64,000 bases of DNA, from NCBI RefSeq assembly GCF_029784155.1, contig NC_073693.1:156488848-156552847 (forward strand), in the 5' to 3' direction. The DNA comes from Uranotaenia lowii. Its lineage: Eukaryota; Arthropoda; Insecta; Diptera; Culicidae. This document shows, piece after piece, positions 1 through 9,786 of this stretch (the first letter of the stretch is position 1; each line of letters opens with the position of its first letter). The notes under the pieces are model-generated. The model searched no databases, was not told the DNA's origin, and worked only from the letters and a program-made list of their open reading frames with translations. Position numbers and translations under genes: made by a program.

Positions 1-131
1 AAAATTCTAATCCCTTGTCTTAAAAATAATTTGTCATTTTAAAACTGTTATTAATGACTCAAGCTATCATTTCAAAAACGGTTTCTTGAATGGTGGTTGC
101 TGGGAATTTTGAAAAAAACCTTTTTAACATA

Positions 132-1132
132 CACAGAAAAAATTAATTGCTGTAAAATTACGGTAAATATCCTGTAACAAAAAGGAGCAGGACTTTTACC
201 GCAATTTTACAGGTCGAAAATATATCACGTGAAATTTATTTTTACGTGATCGTATTTTTCTACAGGCTGCTCTAAAATTACAGGCTGTAAATTTGGAAAG
301 AACGTTCCTATTGGAATTTGTCTTGTTTATGTTTTAGTAACCTGAATTAATGGCGATTTTTCAATTCTGAGTAAAAACAAACTATTTGCAGTAAGCATTA
401 TTTATTATTATTTAATCTCATCATGTCAATACTTTCTCCTATCGTTCCTGGGAACGAAAACACACGGATGGAATTCCATCTTACAAGAACCCATCTCCGT
501 ACAGGTTGCTCCGTCAAATGCCGCTTTAATTTAGCCAAATCAGCGAGTTTGTTGGCGGTAAGACCGTCTCCATCGATGCAAATAATTCCATGCGTCGAAA
601 TCAATAGCAATCACACAGGAAAGGCTTTTGAAAAAGCCAACCGAAAACAATTTTTCCATTTATCCGGTTTATTTTGAGCTAGAAAAAAAAATTAAAGTTG
701 AAAATCTGTTCTGAGCTTCTAATGAAAAAAAAAGTTACCTCTTCTTCCTCCTGCTTGGTCCTGCAAATTCATCGCATCGCTGTTTTCGGAGTAATTGTCA
801 CTTTTGCTTAGCTGACTTGTGTAATCTCCTGAATTGTGAAAATGTTGGCAGTCGAACAGTAACTAGCATAATAGCTTTTGTGATTTTGATTGACAACCTT
901 TATTTTCATTGTCCTGGAATTTGAAACCAGCCTGTAAAAAACCTGCTCACTACAAATTATTGCCTTTGACCTGTAAAACTACGGCAAATGTCATGCTCCA
1001 TTCTGTTACAGGACATTTGCTGTAAATTTGAATGATTTTAACTTAAATGTACATGCTTTTTCGATTATAGGCAGTTTTATTTTAAAGGTAACCATTTTCA
1101 ATGACACGTAATAGTCATTATTTTTTTCTGTG
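132..1132. mobile_element. Non-autonomous TIR element with TA duplication
   Basis: The ends are inverted: CACAGAAAAAA at the left and its complement TTTTTTCTGTG at the right. Further in, about 70 bp near 149-220 matches the reverse complement of about 960-1030. TA dinucleotides flank it at 130-131 and 1133-1134. The related copy at 5640-5650 reads straight through the junction with a single TA, so it is the empty site. No transposase is present. TA duplication fits the Tc1/mariner group, but the family is not named here. Confidence 0.88.
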
Positions 1133-1484
1133 TAACTCGAGAACTTATTGAGCAAATGAAACCAAATTGGCAGCTGAGAGTATTTGGACAAAACAAATTG
1201 CTATGATTATTTGAGACACCAGCCTCTTAGCAGTGGGTGAATAGGAACGAATAATACTATTTTAAGCAAATCTGGGAGTCTCGAGCAAATAGAAACTAAG
1301 ATAGTTTTTAGATGCAAAAATCAATGATAATTTAAGACTCCATACATTTTTGGTTTTATTAATAAGGAATAAATCAACAAGCTGATCTACCTTTTGTCAT
1401 AGAAGTATATTTTGCAGTGAGAAAAGTTTCTATGATTCTACGAGATCCCAGTTAGCGGTACAATTGTCTTCGATGTTTACTCTT

Positions 1485-1545
1485 GGGACATCAGCTTAGA
1501 AGCAACTGTTTTGCCAACTGAGCTAAACTGTGTTGCTAATTCGCG
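1485..1545 (-). repeat. tRNA-derived SINE head, partial
   Basis: Read on the minus strand this contains TTTAGCTCAGTTGGC, a good match to a tRNA A box, followed by sequence shared with the SINE at 31293. Compared with copy 2 (5985-6055) it lacks about a dozen bases that include the B-box-like segment. It is part of repeat family A. Confidence 0.55.
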
Positions 1546-1836
1546 CCGGTGTGTATTCAATACGCGCCGTAGAGCCGAACACACCCGAAAACAGCCGCAG
1601 ACCAATAACACACCAATACTAATACACTTTTTGACTGGAAAGTAAAATCAAAATGAACTAAATGAAATCAAGAAAACCAGCAAAGTTGATTTATTTGGGC
1701 TGAATTATTCCTGAGAAGTGGTTTTTACACTTTTTGCTCCCTTTCAATGAAAATTGGCCGTTTTAAAAAATAATGCTATTTTCAGCATTTTATGGGTGGC
1801 GTATTATAACGAACGCAAGGGCAGTGATAAAACATA

Positions 1837-2752
1837 GGGGAAAGGTTTCCTAAATGGGCCTATTCGGTTAAATGACCCTACGGCTGTTTGATGAAATGGC
1901 TAACTAGACAGCTTATCTGACCCATGCATTTTGAGGGTGATACGCTTTTTGCATAAGGCAAGAAAGAATAATATGAATATACCAACTCAAAAAAAATTAA
2001 AAAATCAAACAAGGTTTTGATACATTTTAATGTAATATTTCGACTTTTAAAAATTATACGTAAAGAAGCTTAAAACAAAAACTAGGATGGTTTTTGTTTC
2101 TAACTCAAATAAACTTTAGAAATTAAACATATTTCAGCTTTTGTGGAGGTTTAATAATGATTATATAGAGGAATAATAGAGTGTTTTTGTATACCCCCAT
2201 CATGTTTGTAAAATGCCTCCATCCTAACATAACAGGTTAAATAGAATAAATAAATGATTTTTATCATTGAACCTTCAAATCTAAGCTCTGAATAACATCT
2301 TAAGAGAGAATTGAAGATCTAAAAACAGATTTGATAAAGTTTTTCTCATGGATGAACTGCCTCCATAATATGGCAACCCTAACTTTTGTTTTATTCCATA
2401 TAATTATAATATACATAGATTTTTATAAAACTTCCGCTTTGTCGTACGGATATTATTACTTTCTAGCAGTTTCAATGAAATCATACGGAAATATCACCCA
2501 AAAAAACAGAAATTTAGTTCAAAACATAAATAGGCGCATTTAGCCCGCACGGTTTGAGGTTCGGCATTTTAGACAACACTTATAATAAAATAGTTATCTT
2601 GGAAACAGAAGAAAGTTTTAACATAAAAATTACTCCAATATATAGAAAACAGATGCCTGCACACGTGTATATAGTTTTTGTACACATATTCGGTGTGATA
2701 TTTGATTAAATCAGTGTTCTGCTTAATAGGCGCATATAGCCCGCTCCTCCCC
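1837..2752. mobile_element. TIR element with GGGGA ends and TA duplication
   Basis: The left end is TA-GGGGAAAG and the right end is CTCCCC-TA. Subterminal motifs of the type GGCGCATnTAGCCCGC occur near the right end (about 2533 and 2728). Flanking TA pairs are at 1835-1836 and 2753-2754. The termini resemble those of the element at 15973-16822. No transposase domain is visible; the short open frame at 2331-2543 is not recognisable. Confidence 0.6.
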
Positions 2753-2789
2753 TATTGCTTGATTAGTTTTCCATTTATGCTAAAACTTG

Positions 2790-3395
2790 TAAAGGAGCCT
2801 CTCCCCCTTTCAATCTCCCCACTGAAAGGAGGGAGGGGCACCAAATATTTATAGAACTATTTTTCGTACCCAAATACCTTTCAATCCAAATTTGGTTCCA
2901 TTTGCTCGAACAGTTCTCAAGCTATGCAACAAAAAGGTATGGGTGGCCCTTTTCTCCCTTTCTTTGTTCCCACTGGAAGAAGGGAGAGGTCTGATATAAA
3001 TATAGAACCATTTCTCGTATTCCAATACCCACTCATGCCAAATTTGGTTCCATTAGCGTAATCAATTCTCGAGTTATGAGAAAATTGTAAAGTAGCCTCC
3101 TACCGCTTTCCTATCTCCCCACTGGAAGAAGGGAGGGGTACAAAATATTCATAGGAACATTTCTTGAATCAAAATATCCTCCCATGTCGCAATTGGTTTG
3201 ATTTGCTTGCTCAGTTCTCGAGCAATGCTAACATTTGTATTTTCTTTGAGAATCCCCCTACTTTCTTTTTGTGAGAGGGAGGGGTCTCAAACGATAATAG
3301 GAACCTTCCCAGGCTTCAAAAACACTCACCTGTCAAGTTCCGAGTAAATCGGTTCACTAGTTTCCGATTCTATATGGAACAGACTGACAGACAGA
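2790..3395. repeat. Four degenerate tandem units of about 150 bp
   Basis: The phrase CTCCCCACTG followed by a purine-rich GGAGGG block recurs near 2811, 2966, 3112 and, more weakly, 3264. Between these lie repeated phrases such as TTTGGTTCCATT and AGTTCTCGAG. Units are clearly related but diverged. The array ends in a short (CAGA)n-like run near 3380-3398. It may be the tail region of a retroelement, but no coding part adjoins it. Confidence 0.7.
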
Positions 3396-3413
3396 CTGAA
3401 ATCTATCTTTTTA

Positions 3414-3830
3414 TATCGCTATATCTCGAAACAGGAATGTCTTTAAAATATCAAATGTTCTGGAAAAATGTGCCAAATAGAACAAAACAACAATGCTGTT
3501 ATAACTAATAACAAATTCAAAAAAACTTTATCTTCGAGTTATTGAACTTTGTTTGAAAATTTTTATAAAATGTGATTTGAAGATCTTTTTTTATCACTTT
3601 CAAATGTTTCCTCATATGAAAAAAATACTATAAAAATATTTATTTCAATATGTCAATCGATAGAGTATATTATAAACTTAAAAATGTCATATTTTCAAAA
3701 CAATAGTACCCTCTCAATATTTTTAAAAAGAATTTTCCAAAATGTTTGTTATGGGTATGATTGATCTTTAGAGTCCAAAAAGATATATTTTTCATCCGAA
3801 AGGATCCTGATTATTGGTTATCATGAAATT
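3414..3830. repeat. Interspersed repeat, copy also at 54010-54400
   Basis: Long blocks are shared with 54010-54400 in the same orientation, for example GAGTTATTGAACTTTG, a run reading ATGATCTTTTTTTATCAC and a block reading TTTTCCAAAATGTTTGTT. Identity is roughly 75-85 percent by eye. There is no coding potential. Confidence 0.75.
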
Positions 3831-3839
3831 ACTAATATC

Positions 3840-5085
3840 TGATCAGTAACTAATGTTTATCGAGTAATTGTCTGTTTAAAAGGGCTTGAAATACTCTTTT
3901 TATCTAAAAACTAGAAAATTGCACCTTCAAAGTATGCAATGACACTAGGGTAGAAGACAAACTTTAATAATTTTCTTTGTTTGATACTTACAAACTGTAA
4001 AATAAGAACTAATATGGCAAGAAATATTCAAAGGACCTCTAATCTTGGGATTTTATTTCCTAGGGTCAGGGCTCCCTGAATAAGGGATCAAGTCTCCAAG
4101 TCAAGTCTAGTAAAGGATCAGGTCCCCTGTAACTTTGAAAATATCACAATTTTTTTAAGTCTCACGAAAATGCTTCTAGATCATCTACGAGTTCATGTAT
4201 CGTTCTAATTTTTGAAGCATATGAACTTGAAGTTACACGCTGTCGGAAAATCTGAAAGACGGCGAGTTGCTAAATTTTCCTGAAAAGATATGATGAAAAT
4301 AAGAAAAAGAGTTCAAGTAAATTCACTTATTTTATAAAGAGCGCGTCTAGAAGATTTATAGAATTCTAAATAGAAAAAAGAATATGACAGAGATAATAAT
4401 GCGCCATTGAATATTAGGAAAGATAATATATTTTTGAACTTCCGTTTGGAATAATTCTAAAATCGCTTCTTTTGTTAAGCTGCCTTACTACTGATTTCTT
4501 GATAATGATCATATGAACTTCTTAGACACATGCATCAGAAATGAATTGCTTTTTAATAATCATAACTGGATTTTTTTAAACGATTTTTGTGTACGTTTAA
4601 AAAAGCCCTTTGAAAAAAATTCTGAATGTATAGATGCATATTTTTTAGAATACATGATCTTCATTAATATTTCCATATTAAGATATCCTACACTCGTACA
4701 CAACATGCTCTGAAGAAGAGACCTTATGAGATTTGATGACTGTGGTCATAATACAGTTCAACATATGTTACTATTTTGTATGTCAACAGCCTAGAAAATA
4801 CAAGAAAAAAACTTAAAATAAAACCTTAGTTTTGATCGTTTCTTTTTGTCAAAATCTCAGCCCTTTAAAGTTAAATAAAATATCGATTTAACATTCCATG
4901 TATTCTATGTTGAGCTAACCAAGCATATGTTATTGATTTTAAATAGCCAGAAAATCGATTTGAAATATTGCTTTTAATCTCATATTATGTTTTTGCTTTT
5001 ACATTTGAAAATCAACTTAGCGTTAACGGCTAAATATTATAATTTTTTCATTTAAGTTGTCTTGACTCAGAAATTATGCTATAAA
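3840..5085. other. AT-rich spacer
   Basis: There is no gene here that I can support. Around 4060-4140 a short repeat alternates GGATCAAGTC- and GGATCAGGTC-like phrases and may be a MITE end. The open frame at 4513-4713 is low-complexity AT-rich translation with no recognisable domain. Confidence 0.5.
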
Positions 5086-5088
5086 ATG

Positions 5089-5110
5089 TTCAGTTCAGTT
5101 CAGTTCAGTT
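5089..5110. repeat. (CAGTT)n microsatellite
   Basis: At least four consecutive CAGTT units. Flanking sequence to about 5560 is AT-rich and shows no gene. Confidence 0.85.
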
Positions 5111-5984
5111 TGCAAATAATATTATAAAACTAAAGTGTTGTTCACAAAATTTATAAGATAGTGTGTTGTGTACATAGACACTTTTTTGAAACAGAGGTCC
5201 CAGGAGCTTTTACACTTTCAATAAACTCCAATTAATAAAGCGCTTTCGTATTTTTGTTTAATTGAAGCGTTTGGAGTTGTCCAACTTGGCGTGCCGCTAG
5301 TGTGAAAAGCTAATCACATTATATGATACATTAAAACATTCCATACATTCGTTACAAATTAAATTGTCGTCAAAAAATAGTAAGAGAAAAAGTAGGGAAT
5401 ATAGCTGAAGATTTCTCCAATGGGATTCTGGATTTGTGATTTTTTTTCTAAATGTGATGTTCAGCGAATTTCGTTTGACATCGAAAGTTTTGAGCGTCAC
5501 ATCGAAATTCATTTTGCTGCTGAATTAATACTCATTACGGTGAATATCAATTTCAAATGATTATCTGAGAATTTGCAACTCTGTTTCAAATACGATTACT
5601 TGAATGGTGGTTGCAGGGAATTTTGAAACAACATTTTTAACATAACTCGAGAACTTATTGAGCAAAAGAAAACAAATTGGCAGCTGAGAGCATTTGGACA
5701 AAAAAATTGCTATCATTATTTGAGACCCCAGCCTCTTAGCAGTGGGTGAATAGGAACGAATAATACTATTTTAAGCAAATCTGAGAGCCTCGAACAAATA
5801 GAAACTAAGATAGTTTTTAGATACAAAAATTAATGATAATTTAAGACTCCATACATTTTTGGTTATATTAATAAGGAATAAATCAACAAGCTGAACTACA
5901 TTTTGTCATAGAAGTGTATTTTGGAGTGAGAAAAGTTTCTATGATTCTACGAGATCCCAGTGAGCGGTACAATTGTGTTCGATG

Positions 5985-6055
5985 TTTACTCTTGGGATCG
6001 TACTCATGGACATCAGCTTAGAAGCAACTGTTTTGCCAACTGAGCTAAACTGTGT
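5985..6055 (-). repeat. tRNA-derived SINE head, partial
   Basis: On the minus strand it reads TTTAGCTCAGTTGGC (A box) and about 30 bases later GAGTACGATCCC, a B-box-like sequence. The same order is seen in the fuller SINE at 31293-31486. It is embedded in repeat family A. Confidence 0.6.
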
Positions 6056-6341
6056 TGCTAATTGGCACCGGTGTGTATTCAATACGCGCCGCGAAGTGGG
6101 CCAGGAACCACATTTTTGCGGTCAAAATTGACTGCAGGCCAGAGGGTTCGTTGTATCTCATCGGTGTCTTCGACAAAGTTACTCGACTATATTTGCGCTA
6201 TCTATTGATGGATTTGAATTAGTTTTATTTTTCTCCGCAAGGTGGCGCCAAAATTTAACTTTTTACAGGAGCAAGATACAGGCATGGTTTTTTCTACAAA
6301 GTTGATTATTATACCTTCAACATCAACTTTGTAGAACATTG

Positions 6342-6954
6342 CTAACCTTCCAAAGCCGTTCGCTAAATATCCGTTTCGGGGAAATATGAGTTGTAATTTG
6401 ATTTCGTTCTCCTGGCTGTAAATGTTAACCGATTTTGATGATATTATATTCATTGTGTAGGTAATTTATTCTAATAACTCAACATTTCAAAATAAAGTCG
6501 ATATGTATTACCAGGTTTTCAGAAACTGGTTCAGAAAGTTAAAAGTCCGAAAAATCAATTTTATTTTTAAAATACTCATAACTTCTGACAGCTTTTCTGT
6601 ATTTAATTTTTTCATTGATCTTTGAAATTGTCAAGAATCCATCTATCCGACAATGTATAGATATGTTGGGGTCCAATGAAAGTTTTTACCGCTATGACAG
6701 ATCTTCCGGTAGAAAAAAATCTTACTTTAAAAAAACGACATCCAGTTTTGGCTTTGCTTAGCTGTATTTCATTTCTCAATGAACCGATTTTAAAAACTCA
6801 AATTTTAGTTTTTTGGCGTTAATTTGATCATTATTTTCATAGAACATACTTGGTCTGTCAAAACTACCAGTTCATCAGTATATTGGAATGATGATAAAGA
6901 TGTTTGAAATGTGCGCTTCGGGTCATATTGACCCGAACGGCTTTGGAGGGTTAA
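6342..6954 (-). mobile_element. TTAA MITE, copy 1
   Basis: It lies inside the Transib-like element, so it is younger. The left end is CTAACCTTCCAAAGC and the right end GCTTTGGAGGGTTAA. Next to the right end is the near-palindrome TTCGGGTCA-(T)-ATTGACCCGAA. It matches copies at 26338, 29303 and 34585 in the opposite orientation. The short frame at 6202-6453 is not a gene. TTAA flanks suggest piggyBac- or Kolobok-type mobilisation. Confidence 0.85.
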
Positions 6955-7785
6955 GCTCTATGTTGTGTACTTACCTTGCAAAAATAATAATTTCAGAAAA
7001 CCTTGCAAAAAAAATGGTTTTTCCACCAATTTTTATTTTTAGCTATACAATACCTTAAATTTCCACAGTATTCAATTGGAATAGACTCAAATGAGATATC
7101 CTAGTGGAAAACTTTTCCGGTTCGCAGATTTTTTCTGTCAAAATCGCAAAAAATAGGTTATAATTATACATTTTTCAAATTGCAATAACTTGCTTGCGAG
7201 CAGTTTGGCGTACCTTATTTTTTGAGAAGTGACAGTTGTGATTATGATCTAAATGCATGTAAAAAAAAGTCAGTGGGTTCTCGTGGGTTCCTTGCCAAAT
7301 GATTTAATAAAGTTGATTAATTTTCAATACAAATTCGCATATTAAAAGACCATTTTCAAAGAAAACATTCGCATTTCTCGTAGTAAAGTCGAATTTTCAT
7401 CGTTCACTTATTGGATGAATCTGTTGCTTGTTGAGTCGATGCTTGAATAAATAATCCAGCAAATTTTTCGCACTTTTAATCAAATTTTTAAAAATCAAAA
7501 TTTTCAAAAATAATTTAAAAAAAAACAGTTTTAAATTAATTTTTTTTAATGAATTTGACCAAATGTGCTTAATCGCTTAATTAAGCATCGCAATGGACTA
7601 AAACAATAATAAAACGACGAAAATTCGACTTTTCTACGAAAAACGCGGATGTTTTCTTTGAAAAAGGTTTTAAAATGTATGAATTTTTATTGAAAATTAA
7701 TCAACTTTATTAAATCGCGGAGAAAAATAGAACTAATTCAAATCCATCAATAGATAGCGCAAATATAGTTGAGTAACTTTTGTAG

Positions 7786-8100
7786 TAAGTGAGGTCATGA
7801 ATTATAGAAAAATAAATCCTTATACTCTAAATAGAAATGAATAAATATCTAATCTGGAATATAAATAAAATCTGATTATTTGTTTCAGTGGAGCTGAGAT
7901 AGAGAAAATACGATTAATTCTTGAGAGAGCGAGAATAGTTTTAAAAATTGAGAAGAGCGAGAGTACGGTCGGTTCGAGCCATTGAAAAAGATTATGGGAG
8001 ATCAGTTTGAAGAAAGCTGAATAAAAAGCATGTCGCTAAAGGTCGCTAAATGCAAGAGTTCAGGATGGAAACGTGCTTGGATGATTCGGTCGATTACGAC
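7786..8100. other. Extra segment inside the right TIR of the Transib-like element
   Basis: The left TIR runs continuously from ACAAAGTT into ACTCGAC and a block ending near 6236. On the right the inner part (7722-7785) and outer part (8100-8189) are separated by about 300 bp. The intervening sequence is less AT-rich, contains AGAGCGAGA-type repeats near 7923-7960, and has no recognisable ends. Confidence 0.55.
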
Positions 8101-8799
8101 AACTTTGTCGAAGACACCGATGAGCTGCAACGAACCTTCTGGCCTGCAGTCAATTTTGACCGCAAAAGTGTGGTTCCTGGCCCACTGTGCGCCGTAGAGC
8201 CGAATACACCCGAAAACAGTCGAAGACCAATAACACACCAATACATATAGACTTTTTGACTGGAAAGTAAAATCAAAATGGACTAAATGAAATTAAGAAA
8301 ACCATCAAAGTTGATTTATTTGGGCTGAATTATTCCTGAAAAGTGGTTTCTACACTTTTTGCTCACTTTTAATGAAAATTGCCCGTTTTAAAAAATAATG
8401 CTATTTTCAGTATTTTATGGGTGGCATATTATAACGAACACAAGGGCAGTGATTAAACATAACCATGAAAATAATATTTTACCAAGTTTAGTGTAATTTT
8501 TTAACATCAAATGATAGTTCAGATTATTCGCTACCGATGTATCATAAAATATTTACTTTTTAATTTTTCTTCGCTAAATGACACCCTATTGAGAATGTCT
8601 TGAAATAAACATCGAGATGAAGAAAAAACTAAATTGTTAATTTTTCACTAATCAGGGACATTCGGGAAAAAAATCACACTTGCCATGGCAAATCACAGCA
8701 TTAAAACGAATTGGTGGTATTTCACAGGCTTAAAATGTTACAGTTTCTTGAAAACACGCGTATTAACCACATGGGGCGTTATATGAACTTTCTCCCTAA

Positions 8800-9784
8800 G
8801 CGCCATACACTAACAATCGATGGTTTTTAAGTTCAACAAATAATCTGCAAAGTCGAAAAAAAACTTCAAGAATATTATAAATTAAACGACTAACAGAGAA
8901 AAATTGCTATCGAATTCCATTCTATAGAACAGTGGCAAATATCAAAACGACGTATAGCCCAAAGAATTCCAATCGGTATGTGTGTGTGTCATTTTCCTGA
9001 CTTTCAACCGGCAAGAAGAAAATCCACTGCTAAGACTCATGTTCAATGTTCAGAAGTTGAATCTTTGAACTTCCCTCATCGTGACAGCGGCTGTCTGACA
9101 GCCGTAACAGAAGATTAAAAAATCGACCAACAAGTTCGCTCCAATCTGGGCTGCGCGATGTCAATGAAAAAGCACGACAGCCATCCAGCCTGAAGCTTGG
9201 CATTGCAGAATGACGACGAACGGCGTAACTTCGCACCAACTGTCTACCACCAAAAACTTTGTAGAGAGAACTCAGACTTGTCTAGATAGCAGTTAGAGTC
9301 GGGGCTGTTTTTATTTCTTTCCCTTGCTTGGTCTCTGGCCAGATGTCGCGTACAAGCTCACTCAATATAACCTAGCACAGAACAGACCAAACGAAAGGCG
9401 AACGCACCAAAGGGAACAGAACCGATGATGACGGCAGCACTTGGGCCTATCGGGGCAATGGTGGGCCCCGAAAATCCAGTCAACCTAACGACAATGACGA
9501 TGCTTTTCCCCAAAATCCCCGATGAAATTAGTACGCGTCAGTTGGCCTCAACCTCTCGGAGATGGTGGCCCTATCAGATCTACCTGAGGGAACAGCTGAA
9601 AAGGGTTGAAGGCAGTCCTATCAACTCTTCCTGCACGGAACGGAGCGGAACGACACTGCCGGAAAGGGCAAAAACAGCTTTAAACCCAGTTAGCTCTAAT
9701 TTCCGCAGAGTGTGTTCCAGGAGAACTGTTTGGTGTCGTTCGCGATTTTATCACGACTTTTGCCTGTGTTTGATTGTCTCTGAC
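8800..9784. other. Low-repeat, GC-richer island with an unrecognised open frame
   Basis: From about 8960 the composition changes to clearly higher GC than the flanks, and no repeat match is visible within the window. An open frame at 9425-9796 (+, 123 codons, ATG at 9425) shows no domain, signal peptide or membrane segment I know. Its last codons run into the foldback element at 9787, so the native frame would have continued into 12536. The island could hold a 5' UTR, an exon or a regulatory sequence; I cannot decide which. A TG dinucleotide run lies near 8978-8990. Confidence 0.35.
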
Positions 9785-9786
9785 TA

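Larger units (their letters stand above)
71..1834. repeat. Repeat family A, copy 1 (interrupted)
   Basis: Apart from an insertion at 132-1132, this stretch matches 5584-6091 and 8190-8460 (copy 2). The part near 1540-1830 also matches the reverse complement of 16330-16600 inside the element at 15973-16822. Shared blocks include the sequence around 1140-1480 and a block ending near 1834. It is a dispersed interspersed repeat with no coding capacity I can see. The true left end is uncertain; similarity to copy 2 becomes visible at about 71. Confidence 0.75.
6092..8189. mobile_element. Transib-like non-autonomous element
   Basis: The right end, read outward-in, is CACAGTGGGCCAGGAACC; the left end is CGAAGTGGGCCAGGAACC, the same except for the second and third bases. 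About 85 bp of terminal inverted repeat follows. The 5-bp sequence CGCCG flanks both ends (6087-6091 and 8190-8194), and copy 1 at about 1548 has it once, giving an intact empty site. Known Transib elements have CAC(A/T)ATGG ends and 5-bp CGNCG-type duplications, so assignment to that superfamily is reasonable but inferred. No transposase is present. Confidence 0.75.
5584..8796. repeat. Repeat family A, copy 2 (interrupted)
   Basis: It matches copy 1 at 5584-6091 and continues at 8190-8460; the gap is filled by the element at 6092-8189. The right part continues to 8796 and ends TTCTCCC-TA, the reverse complement of the left terminus of the element at 15973. So family A and that GGGG-ended element overlap or are the same family in opposite orientation. 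The left end was not identified. Confidence 0.72.

Noticed and set aside
398..677. Overlapping open frames on both strands
   Set aside because: They lie inside the TIR element at 132-1132, show no domain and overlap in opposite directions; there is no reason to call a gene.
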